64,000 bases of DNA from Megalobrama amblycephala (lineage: Eukaryota > Chordata > Actinopteri > Cypriniformes > Xenocyprididae), in contig NC_063052.1 of assembly GCF_018812025.1 (NCBI RefSeq), forward strand, positions 15,476,186 through 15,540,185. The letters are read 5' to 3'. The position numbers were made by a program, and so were the translations under genes. A model generated the notes under the pieces. The model was given only the letters and a program-made list of their open reading frames with translations. It was not told the origin of the DNA and did not search any database. Below are positions 13,716-23,982 of the stretch, in pieces; the first letter of the stretch is position 1; every line of letters begins with the position of its first letter.

Positions 13716-15263
13716 AAAGTCAAATAACTTTCTTCTATTAACATTACTGGAAGAGAGTTTATTCATAAGCCAGAACATTCCCTGTTAGCTGAGATTGTTC
13801 TTTAAGCTTTTTTGCACACTGAAGATGCTTTAAATGCTGAAGGTCATGTGTGTTCAAGAAAACAAATACGTGCTTTATAATAAAAAATTGCAACTGTAGC
13901 AATTCTTACAGTAAAAAAATAATAATTCCATAGCTTGCAGACAACTCCAGCACGACGGCATAAAGAAGCCGGTGCACAAAACGCCAAAGATAACAATGGC
14001 GATCTGAACGTGACAAGTTCCTCATTGTCTCAACTGCTCTCCTGAGGATAGAGTCTGGCAAAACATTTACTCACAGGGGGCTTCTCAGTCGATGACGGAG
14101 CTGAACTGATGCCAGCGGACTTATTCATCCATTTCACTGGATAATTACCAAGCACTAATATGTCACACAGCCGCATTCTTCCGTCTTCAATGGACCAGTT
14201 CATCCCATCCATAACCGAGGCCTCTCAGTTCATTGGCTTCCCAAGGGGGAAAACAGCCTCATTGAAATGTGTCACACTAAAGCCTCTCGACATCTCATTT
14301 GATAGCATATCAAGCCCGGCGAGCTCAACACGTCCAATTGAATGTGGCGTTTCAATGGCTGGTGCACATTTTGAATGTTCTGTGGTGAATACGCAACCAT
14401 CTTCCTTCACAAATCCAGTGACGATCAAACATGCACAAGTGGCTTTCTCACAAAGAAACGATTTGGCCTGCAAAAAGAATAAAAGAAAAGACAGGAATAA
14501 AAGAGGAGGGAAAATAGCACTCGTGACATGTCCAAAAGAGAAGAGAAAGACATGTTTAGTCTGCTTTCTCGCACCTCAGTCTAATTCTATAGGACAGACG
14601 GTTTGATTGGTTCTTTAAACAGCTCGGCGTGGCACATGCCGACCGGGATGATGTCATGAATGACAGGCTCGTCTCAGGCCGGATCTCTTGGGCAAAACCA
14701 GCAGAGGTCTAGGTATGTCAAAGCAACCCTCTGTCTTCCTCACTGATGGGAAAGTTCATGTCAAGTTTAGTGAATGTGCGCTCTTGTACCTGTCAATCAA
14801 ACGCTGTACAGCACATCGATGTTTATAGTCTTGATTATAGTGTGCAGATGTGCAAACGATTGCATTGCCAACTGCAGCATTGTTATTGGCATTACAGTGT
14901 TTTATTAGTGGAATCATGTCAGACATCTTGTTTTCTTTGTGGCAATTTCATTTTCATTAGCATGTTCCACCTTGTTTAGATTTCATTTGCCTTTCATTCT
15001 TCAACAAAAGCCTCTCTGCTGAGCTTGCAACCCATTGTGACATTCATAAAACAATCCAAGCTGAAATGTTTTGTCATATGCATGGCAAAAAACAGCAAAA
15101 AAAATTAAATATCATTAAATATCTAAACATTCTTAGATAAAGATACATTTACTAGGGAAGCAGCATGACTAAAGAGAAATTAAGTCCTGTTTTGTTGAAA
15201 AAAATCATAAAAAGTTTGTGCTAAAAGTTTAGTTTCAGTTAAAAAAAACTGTAAATTTAGTTG
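13716..15263. other. Intergenic DNA with unassigned sequence
   Basis: A 148-codon open frame at 14160-14606 (plus) and a 60-codon one opposite it show no recognisable motif, and their composition does not argue for coding. The stretch around 13970-14600 looks low in repeats and could be conserved non-coding sequence upstream of angpt1; this would need an alignment. A-rich runs occur near 15100 and 15240. Confidence 0.4.
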
Positions 15264-15464
15264 TTAGGGTCCATTTTTCACAATTTATTAGCATGCATAT
15301 TACATATTAAGCACACATTAATGCCTTAATAATGCATGACCATATTCTACATCCCATAATCTTACCCAATACCTAAATCTAACTACCTTACTAACTATTA
15401 ACAAGCAGTAATTAGGAGTTTAGTGAAGCAAAAGTAGTAGTTAATAGTGAGAATTGGACCCTAA
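15264..15464. mobile_element. Short MITE-like element
   Basis: The left end TTAGGGTCCATTTTTCAC and the right end GTGAGAATTGGACCCTAA are imperfect inverted repeats bounding about 200 bp of AT-rich non-coding sequence. Confidence 0.6.
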
Positions 15465-15651
15465 ACTAAAGTTTGCCAGAAAAAATCATATGCAGTTGCA
15501 AACTTTAACTACAGTACAAACTCATTTATAACTCATTCATTCAAGAATGTATTCATTCTTTATCATTTGCTTGCATATTTAGGCCTGTGTATAGTATAGG
15601 TTGTTTTAGCAATTTCCAAGCACTGAATATTTTCTTTTAACTTCCTCTTAA

Positions 15652-16485
15652 CCCTTAAATGCATACCTCGGGTCTTTAGTGACCCGGGACGTCATTCACT
15701 ACCCTCCTCCTCGTTCATTTTTTAAAGTTAGACATCAACCTTCTTGGTATTCCTCAATCAACTCATTATAAAGAATATAACAAGAAAAAATCATAAAATT
15801 ATAAAAGAATGCCTATTTTTGTATTCATTTTTTGTAAAAATTGTATAGGGTCGCAAACGACCCGAGGTGTGTATGAGTGTACATATATTTTTCTGCACAA
15901 CAATAATTGAATCTTAGATGACGGAATAAGTGCGATTCACCTTTATTCCACAAGGTGGCAATGTCTGATACACAATGCTGAAGTGACGACTCATTTAGAC
16001 AGAAAACGAAATAATAAGAAAAACATGAAATGGCTCAGCGATTTACTGCAGAGCAAGTACTGAACGCAATCAAATATGACTGTAACTGTTACTGGATTGA
16101 TCTGGTGAAGCTGTTAGTGATAGAAATATTTATTTTGAAGATGTTGAAAATGAAATAGTTTTGAGAATACGTTTGAGATCGCAAATGGGCTGATATTCGT
16201 GACCAGAAACATAAAACTAGCCCATTATTTGCTGAATTTACTGGGAAATGAGCTCTGACGAGGACAGTGATGATGGCAATAAACATCTGCTCAGAATGAG
16301 CCATTTCAAGCTCCAAAAGGTAACAAAATACGATTTATTTTATTCTTCTGTAATTGTTACTCTAATATCAGAGGAGTTTTATATTATCGCGACAGGTAGA
16401 GATCCTTCCATGTTAGATATAGTTCTGGGTCGATAAAGACCCGAATATGTAAGAATGACTGGCGAAACAGTCATGCATTTAAGGG
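15652..16485 (+). mobile_element. piggyBac-like element, degenerate (834 bp)
   Basis: The element starts CCCTTAAATGCAT and ends ATGCATTTAAGGG, perfect 13-bp inverted repeats, with TTAA immediately outside both ends (15648-15651 and 16486-16489). CCC/GGG termini in a TTAA site are the hallmark of piggyBac. Subterminal palindromes of the form GGGTC...GACCC recur near 15680, 15850 and 16428. Inside, an ATG at 16030 opens MAQRFTAEQVLNAIKYD, and a separate frame near 16248 begins MSSDEDSDDGN. Both resemble the acidic N-terminal region of piggyBac transposases, but the catalytic domain is missing. Confidence 0.88.
16030..16158 (+). pseudogene. Remnant N-terminus of piggyBac-like transposase
   Basis: A 42-residue frame starts MAQRFTAEQVLNAI, the kind of opening seen in piggyBac family transposases, and stops at 16156-16158 after losing similarity. 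A further acidic run (SSDEDSDDGN) occurs about 90 bp on in another frame. The DDD catalytic core is absent, so the element could only move with help from another copy. Assignment rests on the opening residues plus the diagnostic termini. Confidence 0.5.
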
Positions 16486-16499
16486 TTAATTTGAGGTTG

Positions 16500-17465
16500 T
16501 CCTGACATAACTCCTTACACAAGGGTCCTCTGGGGAGAAAAATATCTCATTTTGTTTAGGAGTTACATACATGTATATATGAGTACATAAAAAATGACTT
16601 TGCAATTTTTTGCCTCTTGCTATCAAAATTTTGGCATTTGAGCTTTAATGTATGGCCAACGATCTATGTTTCCAAATTTCCTACTGTGGTTTCGTCTCGA
16701 TCGGATTAACGGTTTAGAAGATATTCGCGAACGTTGTTTTAATGCTAAATCACAGCGTTGCACAAACCATAACCTTCTCGGGCTCCTGTCTCAGAACATC
16801 TTAGCGCATTGTGCTGATGACCTATACTGAGTTTCGTAATGATACGCTAATGAGTTTAAAAAGAATACAGCAAATGGCCGACATGGTAAAATTGGATATC
16901 ATTCAACTCGGCATGCTGCCTTAAATCTAACAAGACCAGCGAAATCGTTCGGAAGTTATAAGCAAACATAGCCATTTTTGCTATCTCTGGACCAGTAGGT
17001 GGCGCTGTGCTGGAACACACCACGTAGCCTCAGGTCATGCTTGTAATAACATGTACCAAGTTTGGTCAGAATATGCTAAAGCGTTGCAGAGATATAGCCT
17101 TGCATCCGATTTGGCATGCTTTTCTTCAAATTAGTTTGCGCGTTATTATTTTGGCGGGAAAATTTGGTGGGAAAAGTTTCATGAAGGAAAATGACGGACT
17201 AGCACGAATCGTATTGAGCCAAGGAATCAGAGGAAACAATAATTTTGTTTCTAACCCTTATGGTTCAAAAGTTATTAGAATAAACATGAGAGTGAAACTT
17301 TGAACAAGTGGTGGCGCTACAGAGTTTGAGCTAGAGACACCAAATTTGCTGTAGTTAATGTTGGGACTGTCCTCTACCAATGTGCCAAATTTCATAACTT
17401 TCCCACAAGCGGTTGGGCTGCCATAGACTCCCTGAGCGGAAGAAGAATAAGAAAGCCAATGCATT
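16500..17465. repeat. Interspersed fish repeat with GGCGCT-type segments
   Basis: The stretch contains TAGGTGGCGCTGTGCTGG, GGTGGCGCTACAG and a GGAAGAAGAATAAGAAAG end, and overall reads like decayed repeat DNA. A stretch of the same type with GGGGGCGCTACAG lies at about 24300-25140. Family name and exact ends are not determinable here. Confidence 0.5.
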
Positions 17466-18296
17466 TGATTTAAAATGGTCTTAAACGGTTTAAAGCAGTC
17501 TTATCAAGTCATTTTTTAAATGTACAGTTAAAGCCCCGCCCACTTCCAGTTTCATCCAAATACAGATACAAATAATTTTGAGATTGTTACAGACACATCC
17601 AGTAATCAGTAGCATGGCATAAATGTTTATGAAGTGAGAAGGAAGCAAATGTGCCACCCAAACAACTTCAAAAGCCCTTCATTTCCAATAGCAGATTTTA
17701 TTTATCTTCATGTTCAGCACTGCTGCCGTTCTCCATGAATTTCCCTTCTTTTAAAACCGGACTTATCTGGCTACTATTTCAGCCAAGGGGATTTATTTCT
17801 CATTACCTTTATAGTCTGTAATCGTTGTGAAATGCAAGCTGACAAATGACAGCTTATAGGATTCCCATCTTCACTGCAGCAATAAAACATCCGCCCAAAA
17901 CATGCTTGTACAGTGTGCTGCGTGTGTATCTTCATCCCAGGTGCTCGCTGATGTATGATCTCTGAGCTGAATGTTTGGGTTCAGAGCTCGTAATCTCTCT
18001 GATCAAGGCTGTTCTCGCTGCTGTCGCTCTCTTATCTCTCCAGGCCACGGGAGGAGCTGCTCCTCATAAGAGTGTTTACAAAGAATCTGGAACTATTCTT
18101 CATCTGTCTCCCTCCCTGAGGTCAACACACATTTCCCGTTCCTCCACAGAACCGGCACGCTACAGAGACGTGGACTGGGAAAGAGGAAAAACCTCTAGAG
18201 ATGAAGTTTCCACTGAGGTAAAGTTGTCAGAGGAGAAGGTGAAGGTCATAATATCATTATTGCATCGCAATTTAAACCATTAATCTTTTAAACCTA
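17466..18296. other. Intergenic DNA, no recognised features
   Basis: An open frame at 17975-18283 has a hydrophobic start but no ATG-supported signal peptide or recognised motif, and I do not call it. Otherwise ordinary sequence. Confidence 0.4.
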
Positions 18297-19102
18297 CAAT
18301 GTGCAACCATAAACCTACAAATTCACAAAACTAACAGAATGCATAGCTGACATTAAAAACTGGATGACAAGACTAGATTACTGTAACGCTCTACTTGGGT
18401 GGTTGTTCTGCTCGGCTTTTAAACAGACTACAGTTGGTCCAAAATGCGGCAGCTAGAGTTCTTACTAGAACCAGAAAGTATGACCATATTAGCCCAGTTC
18501 TGTCAACATTACATTGGCTCCCTATTAAACATCGTATAGATTTTAAAATCTTGCTACTTACTTATAAAGCTCTAAATGGTTTAGCTCCCCAATATCTAAG
18601 CGAGCTCTTGGTGCATTATAGTCCTTCACGTCTATTGCGATCTCAGAATTCAGGCCAACTGATAATACCCAGAATATCAAAATCAACTGAAGGCGGCAGA
18701 TCCTTTTCCTATTTAGCACCTAAACTCTGGAACAATCTTCCTAGCATTGTTCAGGAAGCAGACACACTCTGTCAGTTTAAATCTAGACTAAAAACACATC
18801 TCTTTGCTCTTGCATTATCCATTTACATATATTATATATATCTTCCAAGGGGTTTTTTCCCTCCTAGGACTTTTTTCCCAGTGTTAGCACGCTGGGTTTT
18901 TCTCCTAGGGGGTTTTTTCCACCCCTGGGAGTCAGCCGACATTGGCTTAATGTAGCACCATGTTACATATTACCACGCTTGCTTGTACAGCTTATTTTTA
19001 ACCACTTCTCTTTTTTCTGTGCTCCTAATATGTAAAGCTGCTTTGAAACAATTACCAATTGTAAAAAGCCCTATATAAATAAATTTGACTTGACTTGACT
19101 TT
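18297..19102 (+). mobile_element. LINE (L2/CR1-like) 3' end, 5'-truncated
   Basis: The sequence encodes the C-terminal part of a non-LTR retrotransposon polyprotein. It contains TRLDYCNALLGG, LQLVQNAAARVLTRTRKYD, LHWLPIKHRIDFKILLLTYK and a KLWNNLP segment, the region that follows the reverse transcriptase core in L2/CR1-type elements. A frameshift lies in the LLGG region near 18400. After the stop the 3' UTR ends in CTATATAAATAAA followed by TTGAC repeats to about 19102, the usual 3' tail. The 5' part is missing, as expected from target-primed reverse transcription. Confidence 0.88.
18395..18955 (+). pseudogene. LINE ORF2 C-terminal fragment
   Basis: The open frame of 186 codons covers GGCSARLLNRLQLVQNAAAR through the FKSRLKTHLF segment. 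No endonuclease or catalytic reverse-transcriptase motif is present. The last 40 or so codons (proline/phenylalanine-rich) overlap what is probably the 3' UTR. Confidence 0.8.
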
Positions 19103-19754
19103 AGTTCCAACTGGTTACATTTAAATTTAATACATTTTTAAACTTATTTGAAACTTGCAAGTGTTAATTTTGGACTCTGTGTGCATCTAATCAGTGGAAA
19201 AGCAACAGGTAAATGTCCTCATACTCAAAATTGCTACTAAAAAATACAGTAAAATACTGTTAAATATTCAGTTTTTGAAAGTTAAAAAAGTCATCTTAAC
19301 CATAAATTGATATGCAGAATTCCCCAGAATTCCCTCAAATTTGGTGTTTTTTCATGTAAATGTTTCTTATCAGTTATGTATTTTAGGGTTTTATGTTACA
19401 GGAATATTATAAAGGTAAAAAGCAGTTTTTACTAATTTGCTAGGCCTATATTATTATTATTTCAATGAAATACAGCAGTGGCCAAAAGTGATGACTGTGG
19501 AGGGGATTTTTTTTTTTTTTTTAACTGACTTGTTTTTTAATGTATTACAAGTTTTCTGAAATGTTGTTTAAATATGCAATTGAGGCATTATCTAATTAAA
19601 CATGCACTAATTTGCATACATTTGCATGCAATTTGCATACAGAAAAATCTGAACATTGGATGAATTTATTTTCATTTATTTTACATATTAAAATCAAAGG
19701 TTTTTACAGAGGGGATTTTGGATTTCTCGTTTTATAACTCCATACATAAGAAAA
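19103..19754. other. Intergenic DNA, no recognised features
   Basis: AT-rich sequence with a T run near 19510. A TATTACAA/TTTGCATACA-rich stretch near 19560-19640 was noted but not assigned. Confidence 0.4.
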
Positions 19755-19974
19755 TACTGTAAACAGCGGATTTCACAATAACATAGAAAAATAAAATAGA
19801 ATTTCACCATTTTTTAGGAATAAGGTGTGGAAACAGGAGGATGTATCCAGGGAAACAAGGGTCATCCCCCCCTCCCGGTAGGTCCTCGCGCCGTATGAAA
19901 CAACGGGAGGGGCGGGCGCCCTAACCTCAAGTGCAGGGGGAGGAGCAAACTAGTGGAGGTCTCCAGGGCAGGTT

Positions 19975-20405
19975 CAGCCATGGCGGGTCAGGGGCTGAAG
20001 GCAGCCATGGCGGGTCAGGGGCTGAAGCAGCCATGGCGGGTCAGGGGCTGAAGGCAGCCAGGCGGGTCAGGGGCTGAAGGCAGCCATGGCGGGTCAGGGG
20101 CTGAAGGCAGCCATGGCGGGTCAGGGGCTGAAGGCAGCCATGGCGGGTAGGGGCTGAAGGCAGCCATGGCGGGTCAGGGCTAAGGCAGCCATGGCGGGTC
20201 AGGGGCTGAAGGCAGCCATGGCGGGTCAGGGGCTGAAGGCAGCCATGGCGGTCAGGGGCTAAGCAGCCATGGCGGGTCAGGTGCAGCGGGCAGCCATGGC
20301 GGGTCAGGTGCAGCGGGCAGACATGCAGCGGGCATACATGGCGGGTCAGGTGCAGCGGGCAGCCATGGCGGGTCAGGTGCAGCGGGCAGCCATGGCGGGT
20401 CAGGA
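19975..20405. repeat. 27-bp minisatellite
   Basis: The unit has the form GGCAGCCATGGCGGGTCAGG plus GGCTGAA, later GTGCAGC variants. Single-base gaps occur in several copies. On the minus strand it encodes the 9-residue repeat PWLPAAPDP where intact. It belongs to the 3' part of the LTR element. Confidence 0.93.
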
Positions 20406-20814
20406 GCCGAAGCCTTCGAGGCGTTGAGCCAGGCGTCGCTGAAGGACTGGCGGGTGATGGCGGAACCGAAGGCTGGCAGACAACAAAGTGAACACCGGGG
20501 GAGTGAGGAGGCCAACTGGAACTGAGGGACGGAGGGACGGAGCGGAGACGGAGGAGTGCAGTCCAGAGGGGAAGGCAGGCAGACGAGGGACCAAGGTTGA
20601 GCGGAGGCAGGATGGAATGGTGAGACTAGTGGCCTGATGGAAACGGTGGAGCAGAGGGAGGTGACCGGGGTGAGTAATGCCCAGAGGTCCGAGGTGGAAT
20701 CTGGGCGAGGGGGCTAAGGTGAAGGTTCAGTGTATACATAAATGGGAGGAGGCGGGAGAGGGAGGCAGGGAGGAGAACAGTCTTTACAAAGTTCATAATG
20801 GGAGCGGCTGGCTC

Positions 20815-21180
20815 GGCAGAGGCTGGAGCTGAGGGCTCGGCGGCGGCTGGAGCTGAGGCCTCGGCGGCGGCTGGAGCGAGGGCCGGCGGCGGCGGCTGGA
20901 GCGGCAGGCTCGGCGGCGGCGCTGGAGCGGCAGGCTCGGCGGCGGCGGCTGGAGGGCAGGCTCGGCGGCGGCGGCTGGACGGCAGGCTCGGCGGCGGCGG
21001 CTGGAGCGGCAGGCCGGCGGCGGCGGCTGGAGCGGCAGGCTCGGCGGCGGCGGCTGGAGCGGCAGGCTCGGCGGCGGCGGCTGGAGCGGCAGGCTCGGCG
21101 GCGGCGGCTGGAGCGGCAGGCTCGGCGGCGGCGGCTGGAGCGGCAGGCTCGGAGAGGGTTGGAGCGGCAGGCTCGGAGAG
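20815..21180. repeat. 27-bp GC-rich coding minisatellite
   Basis: Units built on GGCTCGGCGGCGGCGGCTGG plus AGCGGCA are repeated about a dozen times with small indels. They encode AEPAAPAAA on the minus strand. Confidence 0.93.
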
Positions 21181-21580
21181 GGTTGGAGCGGCAGGCTCGG
21201 CGGAGACTGGAGCGGCTTGCTCGGCGGAGACTGGAGCGGCTTGCTCGGCGGAGACTGGAGCGGCTTGCTCGGCGGAGACTGGAGCGGCTCTCGGCGGAGA
21301 CTGGAGCGGCTTGCTCGGCGGAGACTGGAGCGGCTTGCTCGGCGGAGACTGGAGCGGCTTGCTCGGCGGAGACTGGAGCACTTGGCTCGGCGGAGACTGG
21401 AGCGGCTTGCTCGGCGGAGACTGGAGCGGCTTGCTCGGCGGAGACTGGAGCGGCTTGCTCGGCGGAGACTGGAGCGGCTTGCTCGGCGGAGACTGGAGCG
21501 GCTTGCTCGGCGGAGACTGGAGAGCTTGGCTCGGCGGAGACTGGAGAACTTGGCTCGGCGGAGACTGGAGAACTTGGCTC
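21181..21580. repeat. 24-bp coding minisatellite
   Basis: About 16 units of the form GGAGACTGGAGCGGCTTGCT plus CGGC. They encode PVSAEQAA on the minus strand. One unit near 21288 lacks 2 bp. Confidence 0.95.
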
Positions 21581-21634
21581 TGTCCAAAAGTCTATAAGCC
21601 AGGCCACCTCACTAGGTGGCTCACACAGGGTTGG

Positions 21635-21815
21635 AGCAGGCTCTGGAGATACTGGAGCGGGCTCTGGAGATACTGGAGCGGGCTCTGGAGATACTGGAGC
21701 GGGCTCTGGAGATACTGGAGCGGGCTCTGGAGATACTGGAGCGGGCTCTGGAGATATTGGAGCGGGCTCTGGAGATACTGGAGCGGGCTCTGGAGACACT
21801 GGAACGGGCTCTGGA
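21635..21815. repeat. 21-bp coding minisatellite
   Basis: About eight or nine units of the form GGCTCTGGAGATACTGGAGC plus G. They encode PVSPEPA on the minus strand. Confidence 0.95.
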
Positions 21816-22337
21816 GAGACTGGAGCCGCTTTCTTCCTCCTTCTCCGCTTACTGGGCCCAGTAGAGGAATGAGGGTTCCACGTGGGGCAGGAAGGAAGTT
21901 TGCTGGAGGGGTATGCGGAGGAAGACGGTGATTGACTGACTGGCCCGGCCAACCGTGTTTCTGGATGGACTGGAGACATACACTTATCCTGAACCTCATC
22001 CACGAAGAATTTGGAGCCATTTAACCACAAAATAAAATTGATTGTTTCACTTAAGGAGAAACGATAATCAGGTTCATCAAAACGGATAGTGTTGTCGTCC
22101 AGTCCATCCAGAAACAGGGAGATTAAACATGCTTCAGGCCAGTCAGACAAGAAAGCAAGCTCAACGAACTCCTCCACATACCTCTCCAGCGAACGACCCA
22201 CCTGAAGAAGCCCGATGAGCTGATCGCCAGTTGCCAGATGGGAGAGAGGCCTTGGAGGAGCAGGAGCCAGGGAGCTGGTGGAAGACTCCATTTTTTTTTT
22301 TTTTGTGGAAATCCAGTCGTTCTTTGGTCCGTTCTTC

Positions 22338-22617
22338 TGTTACGGTATGGTGGTGTAGAGATGAGGCAGATACGGATTTCCACAATAACACAGAGCTTTA
22401 ATCAAACTAAGGCAAGGAAACACCAAACATAACCTTAACACAACAGAGAACGGACGAGGAGTGAAGGGAGTGAGTGCAATATATGGGGAGTGCTGACAAT
22501 AGAGTCCAGGTGCAGGTGATGAGTGCTGATGAGGAGCTGACGAGGGAAGTGAGTGCAGGTGTGGAGAACAGGAGGATCTTGGGAATTGAAGTCCAGGGAA
22601 ACAAGGGTTCTGTGACA
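22338..22617 (-). repeat. 5' long terminal repeat
   Basis: On the minus strand the 280-bp segment starts TGTCACAGAACCCTTG and ends CCATACCGTAACA, i.e. TG...CA termini. A TATATA-like sequence (22477-22484 region) and an ATTAAA polyadenylation-type signal (22397-22402) lie in the expected order. A standard TGG-starting primer-binding site is not evident directly after it. Confidence 0.75.
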
Positions 22618-22674
22618 AAAATACTGTAAACAGCCAGAAAAATAAAATAGAATTTCACCATTTTTTAGGAATAA

Positions 22675-22908
22675 AATGTATATCATCAGGTATGTAAGTG
22701 CTACTGAAGTGGAGACTTCTGGCTCAGTGCAAGAGAAAAAGATATTGTAATTTAAATTTTCAGACTCATATTTTGGATATGCATTTTGGATGTTTTATTT
22801 CCAGCAGACTGAAAAAAACACTTTATGAAAAGCCAAAAATTCCAAAATCTTAAAATTGACAGTTGCATAAAAAAAAACAGTGTTTTTGCCTTTAGTGTCT
22901 CGCCTTAA
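22675..22908. other. Short intergenic stretch, no recognised features
   Basis: AT-rich sequence between the LTR element flank and the TTAA element; nothing recognised. Confidence 0.4.
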
Positions 22909-23056
22909 AGGGTTACTTCACCCAAAAATAAAGTTTCTGTCATTAATTACTCACCCTCATGTCGTTCCACACCCGTAAGACCTTTGTTCATCTTCAGAAC
23001 ACAAATTAAGATATTATGATGAAATCCGAGAGGTTTATGACTTACTGAACTAACCT
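22909..23056. mobile_element. Compact TTAA-flanked MITE (148 bp)
   Basis: The left end AGGGTTACTTCACCCAAAAA and the right end GAACTAACCT are inverted, with TTAA directly outside on both sides (22905-22908 and 23057-23060). The interior (CTCACCCTCATGTCGTTCC) matches the arms of the long palindrome at 47861-48611, so this is a deletion derivative of the same family. Confidence 0.85.
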
Positions 23057-23162
23057 TTAAATGTGGTGCATCAAAAAAATGACTTTTTAATGTTAGAGCT
23101 TCTGTCATTTTATTAACAGTAAAACTATAGATATGACAGGAAATTATGAGGTGAACAGAATC

Positions 23163-23262
23163 AGGATGCTGCGCAGGCTGGATTCAAACCTGCATTTCCC
23201 ACATGAGCACCAAAACTCAAGGTGTTTGGATCATATGTGCTATCCACTGAACTACAAATCAG
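23163..23262 (-). pseudogene. tRNA-derived sequence (SINE head or tRNA pseudogene)
   Basis: The minus strand reads GTAGTTCAGTGGATAGCAC, resembling a tRNA A-box/D-arm, and 50 or so bases later GGTTTGAATCC, resembling the B-box. The spacing is longer than in a normal tRNA. The T-stem has a mismatch and the acceptor stem does not pair, so it is not a functional tRNA. A SINE body was not identified. Confidence 0.4.
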
Positions 23263-23982
23263 GCCGGCAGTGAATGGAGGTGCGACCTGGAGAAACCACC
23301 TCGCCGTCTCCCTTCCCACAGAATTCACTTGTTTTATTACAGAAACATGCTGTATTGTCTTCTGCGGTTTGAGGCAGTTCCATGCATCGGGTTTCCCTGA
23401 TTACACACATTATCCGTTAATCAGAGCACTCAGATCCCTGTGTGTGATACTCTGCTGCTGGATGGAGGTCTGTCACTTCTACACTTCTCCACCACAGTAA
23501 TTTGATCACAGAGCTGCACATTTAAATGGCTCTGAACGACACACATTTATCTCAAAACTGAAGACATTTCTATAGTTATCCTATGTGGAATCAGCTGACA
23601 TCATACACGGGTTTGACGTCTTAAGAATCCCGGATATCTTCTTACCCAACTAATTTCGCGTTGGCCTGTGTTTTTGCATTCGGTTTGGTTGCTACTCCAA
23701 ACATGATGCCGTTTGTCAAGGTGGATTTTCTGTGCCTGGAAGGCTGCTTGCCATCTTATGGGTCAAATGGGTTTAGATACGTTTTCTGCTATTTGAAAAC
23801 TGCATGCACAGCATTTTCAATATCAGATCACACAGATGTGGTTGTTGAGAGCACAATGACTTCAGGTCACGATATTATTCATGCAATATGAAACACCTTA
23901 AACTGATACACCCTTTCTTCTGAAACCGCACAAGGCAGCAGGTCAAGTCATCACAAGTACCAATGCACCACCATGACTGTGT
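23263..23982. other. Intergenic DNA, no recognised features
   Basis: Ordinary mixed-composition sequence. Open frames near 23222-23500 and 23661-23891 show no recognised motif or splice context. Confidence 0.4.

Larger units (their letters stand above)
20626..22291 (-). pseudogene. Gag-like ORF with P/A-rich tandem repeats, frameshifted
   Basis: The ATG at 22291 opens a protein whose first ~110 residues resemble a retrotransposon Gag/capsid segment (QVGRSLERYVEEFVELAFL, then WPEACLISLFLDGL). After a basic SKRRRRKKA stretch come repeats of 7 residues (PVSPEPA), then of 8 (PVSAEQAA), then of 9 (AEPAAPAAA). The DNA periods of 21, 24 and 27 bp are all in frame. A 2-bp loss in one 24-bp unit near 21288 shifts the frame; the neighbouring frame then continues the same repeat protein to about 20626. 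Further small indels near 20880-21015 break it again. Transcription is unknown. Confidence 0.7.
19755..22617 (-). mobile_element. Gag-only LTR retrotransposon (Ty3/gypsy-like), rearranged
   Basis: Read on the minus strand, a 5' LTR (22338-22617) is followed by a gag-like frame from 22291 and a long proline/alanine-rich tandem-repeat coding region. The 3' end carries only scraps of LTR. There is no protease, reverse transcriptase, RNase H or integrase, so the element is non-autonomous. A host-like segment (AAAATACTGTAAACAGC and AAAAATAAAATAGAATTTCA) occurs on both sides (19755-19826 and 22618-22674). On the left it is interleaved with LTR pieces GGATTTCACAATAACATAG and CAGGGAAACAAGGGT. That implies rearrangement or recombination at the 3' LTR. 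Confidence 0.75.

Noticed and set aside
14160..14606. 148-codon plus-strand frame
   Set aside because: No motif, low-complexity lysine-rich end and no splice or promoter support; possible conserved non-coding DNA instead.
17975..18283. 102-codon frame with a hydrophobic beginning resembling a signal peptide
   Set aside because: It does not start at ATG in the sequence, and the rest has no recognisable domain; next to LINE debris.
20798..21931. Plus-strand Gly/Ala-rich frames of 237-377 codons
   Set aside because: Antisense shadows of the minus-strand Gag repeat arrays.
23163..23262. Functional tRNA gene
   Set aside because: A- and B-box-like segments are present but the acceptor stem does not pair and spacing is wrong; kept only as tRNA-derived pseudogene.
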